From the NCBI RefSeq assembly GCF_963678635.1, contig NC_087062.1:97455705-97519704 (forward strand): DNA of 64,000 nt, read 5' to 3'. Both the position numbers and the translations under genes were made by a program. Source of the stretch: Symsagittifera roscoffensis. Taxonomy: Eukaryota > Xenacoelomorpha > Acoela > Convolutidae. The notes beneath the pieces are model-generated. The model was not told where the DNA came from and ran no database searches. It worked only from the letters and a program-made list of their open reading frames with translations. Below are positions 1 through 9,935 of this stretch, piece by piece (position 1 is the stretch's first letter; every line of letters begins with the position of its first letter).

Positions 1-150
1 AGACAAAAGCTCACCACATAATTTGTTTCTCGAGTCAAAGCAATTAAAGTTTTCATTCTCTCCCTCTGTCCAGCGCTCCTTCTGCGTCCCTTGTTCTTCC
101 CTCCCCTCTGTTCAGCCCCATGTAAGTTTCAATAGAAGTTGATGGGGGAT
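1..150. other. flank of gypsy element 1
   Basis: This is pyrimidine-rich sequence left of the first LTR, with runs of TCTCCCTCTG type. I see no ORF or RNA gene. It is either host flank or the edge of another repeat. Confidence 0.4.
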
Positions 151-355
151 TGTGAAAAACGCAAATTTCAATGCCGTAAATTTCACTGTATAGAATAACT
201 GAACTTTAGATTCAAAGGTTAAGCGACTGATTTAGATCACAAGAGTACGTAACCACCACTGGCAGGTATAATTTAAGTGCACCAAGGAATTGGCCAGTAC
301 CGATGGCGCCAAAGCAAACACAATACATATAGACTGAATAAATTGGTTATATATA
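151..355 (-). repeat. 3' LTR of gypsy element 1
   Basis: This block of about 205 bp matches 5998-6208 in direct orientation with scattered substitutions. Both copies start TGTGAAAAACGC on the plus strand. The internal coding domains run on the minus strand, so this left copy is the 3' LTR. Compared with the right copy it lacks the last AT-rich bases, where the plus strand of the right copy ends TATATATAACA. I could not find a matching target-site duplication. Confidence 0.8.
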
Positions 356-400
356 TTCGCTGAAAAACTCCCTGGGCATAAGTTTAAGTTTTTCAGCGAA
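356..400. repeat. perfect 14-bp inverted repeat next to the 3' LTR
   Basis: TTCGCTGAAAAACT (356-369) is followed after 17 bases by its exact reverse complement (387-400). The hairpin lies where the polypurine tract of a minus-strand element should sit, immediately internal to the 3' LTR. Its role is unknown. Confidence 0.7.
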
Positions 401-1165
401 AGTTTTCCTTCAGGTTTTCTTCGATCATAATTCCATCTTTCTAGTTCGTGTCCCGTTCCCTGTCTCCTTCCCCCTTGTTCTTCCGAGATTTGAAATACTA
501 TCGATCATAATACCTCCGAATATAGTAACCGCAGTTTGCTTCCTGGAACTCTTTCTTGACCCCACCCCATCTGAGTCTTGGGACTCTTGACTAGAGTACG
601 ACGCCAAACGTTGTCGTCGAACTCGCTCCCCCTTCTTCTTTGGTAACTTCCCCGATTGTGCTTCGCCGCTTAAATTAGAGACGCTTCCCCCTTTTCCGAT
701 ACCATTGTCTTGAATTTCGGTATCAACTCCTTTTGACGGTATCCGAAGGATGTTCCCGCATCGCCCTCTGTGTTTTCTGGCGCCAGCGGCGCACTCAAAG
801 TATCGCCTTGACTATGTCTAGCTCTCAATTTGTCCCTCTTTTCCTGTTGATTAGCGTATCGCAAGATCCGCAATGGCTCGTACTCCAATTACGAATCTGC
901 CTCGTCCTCGTAATCCCAATTTTGTGACTTCGATCGAGTCCCAGCTTCAATAGTTTTTCTCGAATTTACCCCCGCAGCCTGCTCTTCTTGGGCTCATTTG
1001 AGATCAGCCCTACGCTTAACCGCGACCATCGTTGGAGGCTTAGGTGTTCCTGTTTCCGAAATTTTTGGTGCATTTGGACTGAGCGTTTTTCCCGCGACTC
1101 CACTTTTCCTAACTACAGAGCCATTAGTTTAAGTTGAGGTTTGTTGAGACTCACTAACTACGTTT
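401..1165 (-). pseudogene. pol C-terminal tail, gypsy element 1 (degenerate)
   Basis: Open minus-strand pieces at 670-888 and 425-607 are rich in charged residues (for example RILRYANQQEKRDKLRARH). They lie downstream of integrase in the element's reading direction and before the 3' LTR, so they fit the basic C-terminal tail of a Ty3/gypsy polyprotein. Frames change and stops intervene. There is no conserved domain that I can name, and the assignment rests on position. Confidence 0.4.
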
Positions 1166-1169
1166 TGTT

Positions 1170-2348
1170 TTACGGATCTATACCTCTTATTGTAATCCTT
1201 GATGCGCTGAAACAAGAGCTCCGTCCGCTTAGGTGGTCGACTTGGCGTTTGGGCATCTGCGTGGGGCCAACCGCCGGCGCAGAGTTCCGATCAGCCACCG
1301 AAACCAACTGATCATGTGCCAATTTCCTGGGATGATTTTTGTGCTCCACGTCATAATCTACATCCGAGCGTTCCTCGCAATCAGTCGCCATTGGTTGCGG
1401 AAATTTTATCGCTCGCGGGACTGTAGAATCTAAACAGGCAGATTTTTGTTTCAATACTCTGTTCCACCGAAGGTTTTGCAACGATGGCTTCTTTGTAAGA
1501 TTCCGAAGGACATTATTTGCCTCCCTGCCATGATGAGCTTCAAAAGGCGATATTTTGAGAGTAGCATTAGGAGCAAACCTAAGAGCACTCAGAGCTTGTT
1601 CCAACGTCGATTCTAGATTTCCACTATCTTTTTCTTTTGCGTATGTTAAAGCAAAAATTTTCAAACTGCCAATCGTACGTTCGACACAGCCAGTGGCTCG
1701 GTGATCATCCACAGGGGAATAGACAAATTATATTCCTTCGGAATTACAAAACGACTTAACCGCTTTCGATATAAAGCTAGATTCTTGATCCATGAAAATC
1801 TTCCTAAGGACACCGTGATGAGAAATGTTTTGTTTTATGAATTTAAGAACTTTGTCGCTCTTGTTATTCCCATAAATCATTGCCGAAGGCCATCATGAAA
1901 ATCGATCAACAGCTACCAAAACATATTTACTTGATTCAGTTAAGTACCTAATTGGGTCCCAAAAATCTAATTGCAAGCATTCGTTTGGCTCCCGAGGTCC
2001 ATAAACTTTACCAATGTCACCCCTGGCGCACAATGGTTCAAGGCTTTTACCTGCATCGGTGCATTCCTTGCTTCCATCCGCGGCCGCCACCAAACTCCGG
2101 TGGAGATAGGGAAACCACACCTCCCTCGCCGCGTCGAACAAGTTAGCGCGCCCGTGGTGGAAACAGTGAATCCTATTGACCACCGCCTTTCTGAGTGGAA
2201 TTGGGATGACGAGTCGTTCGTCCATCCACAAGCAATTTTCACGCACGTGGAAACCGTGCGTATGTTGTCCCAGGTAAGCACCCATTGCTCTTATTTTCCG
2301 TTCCAACTCGGAATCCTTACTTTCGACAAGTTTCTTTATTGCCCGCAT
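1170..2348 (-). pseudogene. integrase, gypsy element 1 (broken)
   Basis: The upstream part (1893-2348) has the zinc-binding N-terminal region. The His pair lies around NRIHCFHHG and is followed by an SKECTDAGK segment, where this family usually has a CxxC pair; the first Cys is Ser here. The core begins with LQLDFWDPI, which contains the first catalytic Asp, and ends at DRFS. The downstream part (1170-1712) starts in GCVERTIGSLK, the usual region of the catalytic Glu, and continues with ALRFAPNATLKISPFEAHHGR, typical of gypsy integrases. The stretch between (1713-1892) is not open in one frame. This would insert the element cDNA into the genome, but it is non-functional as it stands. Confidence 0.8.
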
Positions 2349-2381
2349 CTGGGGGTCTCCTTTATACTTGCCCTCCGCTAG

Positions 2382-2821
2382 TTACAAGTTGAGTAACTCG
2401 GGTAGGGCATCGCCCTTCTTAACGATCTTGCAGTCTCTGGGAATTACTGACATAATCACATTTCCTCCCGCCGGGTATGCCGCCGGAAAGACTTCTTCCC
2501 CACTCGCCGACGGAATGGAAATCACCGTATTGCACTTGACATCTCGAGTACGTGATGTTTCCGCCTCCAGTCTAGCATCGACCACCTCTACTTCGCTGCT
2601 ACTCCCACTCGTAATTTCTTGATGTTGTAATACTAACTTATTCAATTTTTTCAAATTTAATGATTTCATTGCTGAATTGTTTCTCTTCTCAAAAGGAATG
2701 TTGTTATTTGTGATAGAATTCTTATCAAACTCACCTAATTCACATTCAGTGATAGATTTGACAATATTCGCGCCTTTGCGGTCATTACACTCAAATATAC
2801 GCTGTACTGCCTTCTGATTGG
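2382..2821 (-). pseudogene. spacer between RNase H and integrase, gypsy element 1
   Basis: A 95-codon minus-strand piece (2382-2669) and the sequence up to 2821 connect the RNase H C-terminal part to integrase. It is Lys/Glu/Ser-rich with no recognisable motif. Its assignment is positional. Confidence 0.4.
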
Positions 2822-4246
2822 TTAACCGAATGTCACGCGTTTTGACGCCTCTTCCGGTGGAGAATTAAACCTAATTTCTTCTTTTCGGCAATCATTAGCT
2901 GAAACAACTAATTTCCTTGATGCTTTAATAGTCCCTTTGGTGTTATTCTGCTTATTATAAGCGAGCGAATTGGTGATTGACTGCAATTTAGCAACCGTGA
3001 ATGTGTTATCATAAAGGCTCACCCGCGTAGCTTCCCCCACCGGATGCCTTGATAAATAGTCCGCCAGGCCAATTTTAGCCCCTGGAATATGTTCAATTAC
3101 AGAATTAAAGGGAATTATTCGGTCGATCCAACGGGTCAACCGGCTGAACATTGTTTTGTTTTTCTTATTGATTCCATTCTATAATGACACTAAAGCTTTG
3201 TGATCCGTCACTACCGTAAATTTCCTGCCGAAAATGTAGTTTCTGAAATATTCTGAACCCCATACCACGGCAAACAATTCTAATTCATTTCTCGAATATT
3301 TCTTTTCGGCCGCGTTCAAAAACCGAGATGCAAATGAAATAGGTCGCCAACCCTCGGTGCCTAGTTGTTCGAGTACTGCCCCCAACCCATTATGGCTCGC
3401 GTCGCACACAATCCGGATATCTTTATGCACGTCGAAATGCTTTAGCTCGACAATATTTGCGACCTGCTTTTTGAGCATTTCAAATGCCAGTTGACATTCA
3501 TCTGTCCACACGAACTCGTTTTTCTTACCAAGTAGCGGGCGTAATGGCGCCGACGTTTCCGCCATCCAAGGTAAATATTTGTGAAGACTATGTATTGAAC
3601 CCATAAATGACTTCAATTGCGATAGCGTTCTCGGAGCGACTAATTTATCGATCGGTTCTGTTTTACGAACCATTGGCGTAATTTCAGATTTTGTTATCCG
3701 ATGGCCTAACCATTCGCATTCATTTTTCGCAAATTGACATTTTTCCAGTTTTAAAGCCATGTTTTCCTTATCCAATTTCGATAAAATCTTCTCTACCAGG
3801 GCAATATGTTGAAGTTTGTTTCCTTTTGAAAGTACCAAAATATCATCTATGAATGCATGCGCGCAAGGAAATTCGGAAAGAATAGCATCCATGACTCGTT
3901 GAAATTCCGCCGGCTTAGTTGTTAACCCATAGAATCCCGCCTTGAAACGATATGCACCGGTGGAACGACCTCCCACCCAGGAAAAATTACAATGCTTGCT
4001 AGTACTTTCACCTAACGGCAACTGTCCGTATGCGTATGTGAGATCCATTGTTGAAAAGAAACCATCCCCTTGTTTCCGTTCACTTATTGTCTGGCCTACA
4101 ATATCCATTAGTACTTCAATATTGGGCATTTGATATTTGTTCTTATGTACTTGCTTATTCAGTTCTCTTGATTCTAATACAAAATTTACAGAGCCGTCCT
4201 TTTTCACTGTAATGCAATAGGTGAGACAAATTATTTGTCCGAACAT
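2822..4246 (-). pseudogene. pol: reverse transcriptase-RNase H, gypsy element 1
   Basis: An uninterrupted 355-codon frame (3179-4246) holds RT and most of RNase H. RT shows SRELNKQVHKNKYQMPNIE, the LTYAYGQLPLG fingers/palm motif, GFYGLTTKPAEFQ, and the active site FIDDILVLSKG. RNase H shows the catalytic region around VCDASHNGLGAVLEQ, then NELELFAVVWG and TVVTDHKALVSL. A single stop codon (about 3177-3179) separates this from 2822-3151, which continues with RLTRWIDRIIPF and PGAKIGLADYLSRHP, the normal end of the RNase H/connection region. The catalytic residues look intact, so the element decayed recently. It copies element RNA into cDNA. Family: Ty3/gypsy. Confidence 0.92.
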
Positions 4247-4249
4247 TCT

Positions 4250-4557
4250 TCCAATTTTTGAATGTGCCTCCGCTCCAAAAGTTCTTTATCAACTTCATCA
4301 ATTTCTTCATCAACTTTTTCTTGTAGTGTTATGGGTAATCACCTACCCTTCTGTTGGATTGGAATTAATTTTTTGAAAATTTCTGCCTGCACTTTATAAT
4401 TGCGGATACGCCCTACCCTGTGAAATTGCTTACTGAAATGTTTCTGCCAATCATCTAAGTCGTCATCCAATTCTACAGTGCTTCCATCTGGCTGCATATT
4501 GTGCACCCCCTGCTCCGATGGCGCTTGGACCAACATCAATCCCAGTTCAGGCATCAA
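4250..4557 (-). pseudogene. protease-RT linker, gypsy element 1
   Basis: The 72-codon piece 4339-4557 includes RVGRIRNYKVQAEIFKKL and PIQQKGR, a segment that in related gypsy polyproteins precedes RT. A stop after QQKGR (about 4336-4338) breaks the frame before RT resumes. It is part of one polyprotein, not a separate gene. Confidence 0.6.
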
Positions 4558-4578
4558 GTCCCGGCCGATAATAGAGGG

Positions 4579-5040
4579 TCAGCAGCCTCCGATGACATTG
4601 ATAGATGCAGTGGTGGTCGATCCGTTGGATTGTAGTGTAACCAGAATTTTCCCCAGAAACTTCAGCGGATTGTTCCCGTAATCTCGAAACTGATCATCCA
4701 TTGGATCCAACTGCTGCAGACGCACATTGCATACCCCCAAGGTACGTCTCAATTCCCCTATAGTAAAGATAGATATCGGCGAACCCCTATCAATCCAGGC
4801 TTGAGTTGCCTGACCGTTTATCCGTAAGGCCAGCTCTGCCCCCGCGACTTTCAATTCTTCCTCTTTCTTCCACCTGACTGACATAACAACATAATCCGTT
4901 GAACTATCCGAATCCCATCTATGGGCTAAAGCCTTCGAATCAGTTACCCCTCCGACGGATCCTCCGTAATTAGACGCGCTCTCCTCCGGATCATCCTGAA
5001 TGAGCCCACCGTCGGTGCCGTCTTCATTCATCATTCCCAC
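4579..5040 (-). pseudogene. retroviral-type aspartic protease, gypsy element 1
   Basis: A 153-codon frame. The central segment LRINGQATQAWIDRGSPISI is the protease active-site region, where the family has D-T/S-G; here it reads D-R-G, a change of an active-site residue. It is followed by FTIGELRRTLG. This protease would cut Gag-Pol. The acidic N-terminal part (EDGTDGGLIQDDPEE) looks like a flexible linker after the zinc knuckle. It lies between gag and RT in the expected order. Confidence 0.75.
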
Positions 5041-5998
5041 GCGTCCCCTATTTGCCGATCTACGTCCGCAGCACGTGCGCTCGTAGTGCCCAGTTTACCG
5101 GCAAAAGTTGCACGTGGCATTGCTCGCTGGACACTTTGCAATATGTTGCGGAGTAAAACCACTCTGGTCACAGTTGAAATATTTGCGATCCGCTCCTCCG
5201 CGGCCCTGATTGCTCCCTCTACCTATACCACGTCCGCCTCGTTGAAACGGTCGGCGGTAGATGCCTCTGATGGCACTTATTGGCTCCGTTTTTTATCTGC
5301 AACGCCCGCGCTGGTGCCGCCGTAAGACCACCACCAGTGACCTTATTTGTTTTGGCGTAATTGTCCCCCCGCTCATATGACAAAGCAATTCGGTAGACCT
5401 CGTCTGGGGTCTTAGTTGAACGACAGAGTTCCGTTTGTGTCTCTTTATTTGACATGTTAAACATAAATACGTCACGCAAAATGCGGCGCTCTAGCACTCC
5501 TAGCGCACATCTAGCGGCTAATCCACTCAATACTGAATAAAATTCTTCCAACGTCTCCCCTTCACGTTGTTTCCTAGATAGTTATTGATACGTCTCGAAT
5601 GTTTCATGTCTCTCCTTCTTGAAAACACTTTTAAATTCATCCAACACTCGAGGATATCGTGTCGCCGCTAGGTTCAAATGGGGTTTCCGATTGTGTAATT
5701 CGTCCTGTCCTCGTTCCCCCAAACACAGATAGAGATTAGAGATTAGAGTCTGTTCCGCTTCCAGGCGGTTTTTACCATTCACCTCCTCCGGTAGATCCGC
5801 AATTTGCGTTGCGTTTAACGTCCGATTGAAATAGAATGCCGTCGGATTAAATGAGTGTTTCGCTATTACTCCCCAGGTAAAGCGAGTAATCCAATGCTCC
5901 CACAGCATCGGTGCTTCCTTGCATTTACTAGGCCAAAAAGCCGTAATTCCAAGTGGGTTTTTTCCCGTTCCCGCGCCTTGTCTTGCTTGCTGCGCCAT
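5041..5998 (-). pseudogene. gag: gag (capsid and zinc knuckle), gypsy element 1
   Basis: Gag starts at 5998 with MAQQARQGAGTG and runs to 5582. It continues in another frame at 5219-5551, which includes RCALGVLERRILRDVFMFN and other capsid-like sequence. The capsid contains FWPSKCKEAPMLWEHWITRF. A CX2CX4HX4C zinc knuckle lies at 5071-5112 (CNFCR-stop-TGHYERTC) and is interrupted by an in-frame TAA (5095-5097). The frame change between 5582 and 5551 is a further break. Gag would package the element RNA. The start codon touches the LTR/primer-binding-site border. Confidence 0.8.
5982..5997 (-). promoter_or_regulatory. probable primer-binding site, gypsy element 1
   Basis: On the minus strand the 5' LTR ends ...TTTTTCACA and is followed at once by TGGCGCAGCAAGCAAG. 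TGG directly after the LTR end is the hallmark of a tRNA primer-binding site (complement of the CCA 3' end). The primer tRNA would end GCGCCA; I cannot say which tRNA this is. Confidence 0.6.
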
Positions 5999-6217
5999 GT
6001 GAAAAACGCAAATTTCAATACCGTAAATTTCACTTTATAGAATAACTGAACTTTAGATTCAAAGGTTAAGCGACTGATTTAGATCACAAGAGTACGTAAC
6101 CACCACTGGCAGGTACAAATTAAACTGCACCAAGGACTTGGCCAGTACCGATGGCGCCAAAGCAAACACAATATGTATACCTTGAATAAACTGGTTATAT
6201 ATATTTATATATAACAT
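5998..6217 (-). repeat. 5' LTR of gypsy element 1
   Basis: This is the direct-repeat partner of 151-355. On the minus strand it runs from TGTTATATATA (6217) to TTTTTCACA (5998), giving TG...CA ends. It should hold the promoter and polyadenylation signal of the element. Differences from the left LTR cluster in the centre and near the AT-rich end. Confidence 0.8.
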
Positions 6218-6990
6218 GGTTGCGAGTGGACTAAAACAAACAAGATTACAGTTTTTTGAGCCAAAAAAATTAGTTCTTCTTCTAATGCAGGGTGTGTTCA
6301 GTAAAAAGCAATCCTCAAACTTCGAAAAGGTAAGACTAATGCTAGAAAAAAAATCAGAGTCCCCTAAAGTTGATCATTATCAATAAAAATGGAATTAGTT
6401 TGCTTGGACAAACGTTTATTATAGAAATGTTTTGGATTATATAGAGACTGATAATGAAAGTTATATATTATTATTTTTTATCCATGAAACCCAGTGCGGG
6501 TTTTCAGAATATTGTGCTTGTTCAGCTTCATACTAACAAAATTTGGTGAAGTATTTTAGCTCTTCCAGGTCATTTTGGCCAAAATTAATCTGATTTACAA
6601 CATTTTGATAAAAATGGATCTCTTTAAGCAAAATTCACAGAGTCCGATTCATATAAAGAGGGAAAATTCTATAAATGATCTTTGCAGGACGTTGGGCAGT
6701 CGCTTGCTCTCATTCAATTTTTGGTACCAAATTTTTCAAATGGTCTAGCCATGTTAATGTTTTATGGCAGGCCTCGCAATCCGAAAGGTTTTTTGGGCAC
6801 TTATTTACACTAATTTTTATAGAGATTGCTTTTTCTAAAATTGCCTGCGTTGCAAAAAAAATTGGTCAATTAGTATTATTGTGGGCTTTTGTTAGATCTC
6901 AAAAAATCTTGCTAACCTAGAGCAAAAACTGGCAAATAATTAGCTCCCATTGAAAAAAGCCTGATCACGACACTGGTCCTGCCACTGATT
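6218..6990. other. intergenic, no gene recognised
   Basis: AT-rich sequence with poly-A and poly-T runs. The longest open frame (6675-6920, plus) has no family feature and no splice-site support. I see no repeat here that recurs elsewhere in the window. Confidence 0.4.
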
Positions 6991-7029
6991 AAGATTTGTT
7001 TGCATTTTTTGGGCTGGACAATTTTGGCT

Positions 7030-7128
7030 CCCCCTGCGAGCACTGATTATGGTGGGCCTTGAACTACCAACCTTCCGATTGAGATGCGAGTGCTTATAGA
7101 CACTCACCTCGGGATAGCCTACCTGCAA
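7030..7128 (-). ncRNA. tRNA-like sequence, possible SINE head
   Basis: The reverse complement contains GGTTGGTAGTTCAAGGCCCA, resembling a T-arm/B box (GGTTCRANNCC), after a run that could be a degenerate anticodon arm. A convincing acceptor stem is missing. It may be a tRNA-derived SINE fragment rather than a gene. Confidence 0.25.
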
Positions 7129-7380
7129 TATTTTATACGATGACCTTTATGATTTCAGTTTATCGATTTTTTCTAGATTTCGAAAGCATTGTGATTGTTT
7201 TTGATTGGGGTTTGGTTGCTCAGCACAAGAAGAGAAACCTCGGTGAACTGTCAATAAACCCAATACTATTCATCAAAGTTAAATTTTTCTGGTAATAAAA
7301 CCAAACTAAGTTAAACAGTTTGACCACATAATCAAAACAGCCTGGAAACAATTAAGGTCATAACTTTAATCAAGGCCATT

Positions 7381-7390
7381 CATATTTCAG
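7381..7390 (+). promoter_or_regulatory. 3' splice acceptor directly before ATG
   Basis: CATATTTCAG is followed immediately by the ATG of exon 1. TTTCAG is a strong metazoan acceptor. It implies either a 5'-UTR exon upstream or a spliced-leader trans-splice site. I did not find a clear upstream donor exon. Confidence 0.5.
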
Positions 7391-7448
7391 ATGGAGAAAA
7401 TAAAGTTTACTGCCTTGACGTCGTTGATTTTCGTTGTGAACTTGAATG
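7391..7448 (+). CDS. exon 1: signal peptide of a secreted host protein
   Basis: 58 nt encode MEKIKFTALTSLIFVVNLN plus one base. This is a classic signal peptide: charged n-region EKIK, then a hydrophobic core of about 13 residues. The exon ends at AATG|GTGAGTG, an excellent donor, in phase 1. It joins exon 2 (9830) in frame and the joined reading continues VFCGRA, a plausible cleavage zone. The protein should enter the secretory pathway. It is too short for an ORF scan; its reality rests on the splice sites and on the phase agreement with four later exons. Confidence 0.68.
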
Positions 7449-7769
7449 GTGAGTGAAAAAATTAATTAGCGCGAAAAGTTCTGACCACAGTTACCATTTT
7501 TGGAAAAAAAAAGTTCTAAAAAAAACTGCATTAGTTTTAACAATTACAATATTAGCACTTTAAAGGATTATAATCGATTATAAACATGACATTTTCTAAA
7601 AGATAATAATCTTTTGTAGTCAAATATAATTGACTTACGTCTCAACAAAAATTTTTAAATATAAGGACTATAATCGATTATAATCTCTTATTTTGTTAAT
7701 TTGCCGAAAAGATATCACAGCACAAATGATGGATTAAAAATTGCTGTCTGATAGCTCTCCCCTCACAAT

Positions 7770-7935
7770 TTTTATTCATTGCGCCAAAGGCACCTTTAAA
7801 GTTTTTTAGGGTTTGTCACCAATAGTGGATATTTCAAAATAGTACAAAGGGGATCTTTTGGGTCGGCAGGAGGTCGAGTCCCTAAGAGGAAGCGTCTCCA
7901 AACCATCCCCCCCCCCCCTAAATCCGCCGCCCCTG
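7770..7935 (+). mobile_element. hAT-like MITE fragment
   Basis: It shares with the copies at 34040, 35405 and 40766 the ordered blocks GCGCCAAAGGCACCTTTA, GTACAAAGGGG, TTGGGTCGGCAGG, a C-run, and the end AAATCCGCCGCCCCTG. It is the 3' part of the element, here with an altered terminus. Confidence 0.6.
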
Positions 7936-8833
7936 ATTGAAGATAAGTTTTTTTTTGTATTGGCTAGGAACCTTTTAATTCAAAAAAATATCGAAAGTCG
8001 TGGCTTGCTTTTCTGCCTGATTCAAGTCTACTTTGCCATAGAAAAACAAGTAAATGTTCAATCTGGGCTCGCAAGTTTCCTTGTCATTTTTCATTTGCTG
8101 TATGAAAAACGCATTCTAGACAACGCTATAGACAAAAATGCAAGTTTTTTGAGCTTAATTTTTCCGGATATTGTTTATTTTGGCATACAAGTGAACTTTT
8201 GGCAAAACAGAATTTCACTTTTGTTTGGATTTTTGGAATGTTTAGTATTTTTGTGGATGGAGCCAAATCTTGAATAACTTGTGCTGATATCTGGACCTTA
8301 TCAGCCGCAGTTGCTTTTTTAGAGTAAGTTCAAAAATGCAAAAAAGTCAAAAAGGTAGAGGATATTGTATCTTGAATATTTTACAAATTGAAAGTTATAA
8401 ATTACCAGAAAAAAGTTGAGGTATTTTACAAATTGAACGTTATAAATAACCCGAAAAAAGTTGAACTTGTTTGGCTCGCAACTTTTTCTGAAGTTCGTAC
8501 TTTCTCTTTACCTGGCAATTTCCAAAAACATCTCTTGCTGTAATACTTGAAAAATTTGTTATTCATTTTTTGCCTTTCCATTTTCACCTTTTTATCCATT
8601 GCCTGCTCAGTGCCCCAGTTTACATGTCTTTCAAAGTAAAAGTTTTAGCATTAATTTTTGTAGGAATTTCAACTATTGAAATAAATATGACTTTTCTCAA
8701 ACAAATTTTTTCGTTAAGAAAGATTCGTCAGATTAAACTTGAAGTAACTGTTTACCTATTTCTTCAAAATTTAGTGCAGTAATTTTCATTTGAGTTGTTT
8801 GAGAATAATATTTCAATAGTATTGAAAAACTAA

Positions 8834-9141
8834 ATCTTCTTCTTCTTTCTTCTTCTTCTTCTTCTTCTTCTTCTTCTTCTTCCTTCTTTTTCTCTTCTTT
8901 TTCTTCCGCCATTCTTATCTCTTCTTCTTTTCCTTCTCCTCTTCTTCTTTTTCTTCTCTTCTTCCTTTTCTTCCTCATCTTTTTTTTCTTCTTCTTCTTC
9001 TTCTTTCTTCTTTTTCTTTTAATTTTTCTTCTTCTTCTTCTTCTTCTTCTTCTTCTCTTCTTCTTTTTCTTTGTCCTCTTTTTCTTCATCATCATCTTGT
9101 TGTTCTTCTTCTTCTTCTTCTTCTTCTTCTTCTTCTTTTCT
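8834..9141. repeat. (CTT)n / (AAG)n microsatellite
   Basis: About 300 bp of imperfect CTT repeats with small interruptions. The minus strand reads as Lys/Arg/Glu homopolymers, which is a consequence of the repeat, not a gene. Confidence 0.95.
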
Positions 9142-9829
9142 TCTACTTTAAACAGTCTCCTTGTATTCTCCTTTTGCTTTAACTATAATCGGTTTTCCGG
9201 GTTGTTGAAAATGGCTAATTATGCAACTCTCATACTTTGGCCAAAGCATTTCCAACAAAAAAAAACAGAAAAATATGACCTGTATTTTAAATCAAATGAG
9301 AATTGTATGACTAGAATTCTTTCTTGATAAGAATTGAATTGTCCTGATCAATTTAAATGATTAAAAAGATGAATAACGATTGAGTTTTGCTTTAAGCGTT
9401 TTCGTTTGTCCTGGAACATCATATTTAAAGATTTCCTCAAATGACAACAACAATAATGTTAAGTGACAATAATCGCCATTATAATCTGCATCAAAAGACT
9501 CACCGTCTAAACTCACTTATGGAATTTCAAATAAAATTATAACAAAGAACTTTATATTTTGTACATGTCTTGAAAGATTGGAAATCGCGCCCGATTTTTG
9601 ACAGATTTTTAAAAATAATAATAGTTCTGACTCTTACACAATCCACTCATTGTGATTTTCGGTACTTGAGGTATGTTTCGAGTTTGCGCTCGAACCAAAC
9701 CCTTGCTTACTCTCTTTCGGTCGAGCAGTAATAAATTGAGCACTTCGATCCGGCCTTTGTATGTGCATATGCATATTAAAAACTATATATTGTGAACATC
9801 AGCATCCATTTATGGTTTTGAGATTTTAG

Positions 9830-9935
9830 TGTTCTGCGGGAGGGCGACTGTGCCAGACCATCAGAGCAGACAATCGCATGACTTCCTAATTCCAGATGAG
9901 ACTCAAGAACTCGGCAGAAAGTGCAGACTATTCAG
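9830..9935 (+). CDS. exon 2 of the secreted host protein
   Basis: 106 nt between acceptor GAGATTTTAG and donor TTCAG|GTGATT. In the frame given by exon 1 (phase 1) it reads through without a stop: VFCGRATVPDHQSRQ..., ...LIPDETQELGRKCRLF, ending with two bases AG (phase 2). It brings two cysteines. It sits in the mature extracellular part, right after the signal peptide. I recognise no domain. GC content and codon use are clearly higher than in the flanking AT-rich DNA, which also marks it as an exon. Confidence 0.66.

Larger units (their letters stand above)
7449..9829 (+). other. intron 1
   Basis: The donor is GTGAGTG and the acceptor TTTTGAGATTTTAG. The intron contains two copies of a TATAATCGATTATA palindrome (7568-7583, 7669-7682), a hAT-like MITE fragment (7770-7935), a two-copy tandem repeat near 8360-8460 (each with TATTTTACAAATTGAA) and a CTT microsatellite. 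No other coding signal is seen. Confidence 0.5.

Noticed and set aside
7858-8277. 139-codon plus ORF
   Set aside because: It begins at a TTG inside a MITE and runs into AT-rich intron; no start codon, domain or splice support.
8733-9095. 120-codon minus ORF of Lys/Arg/Glu runs
   Set aside because: It is the translation of the CTT microsatellite; no non-repetitive sequence supports a gene.
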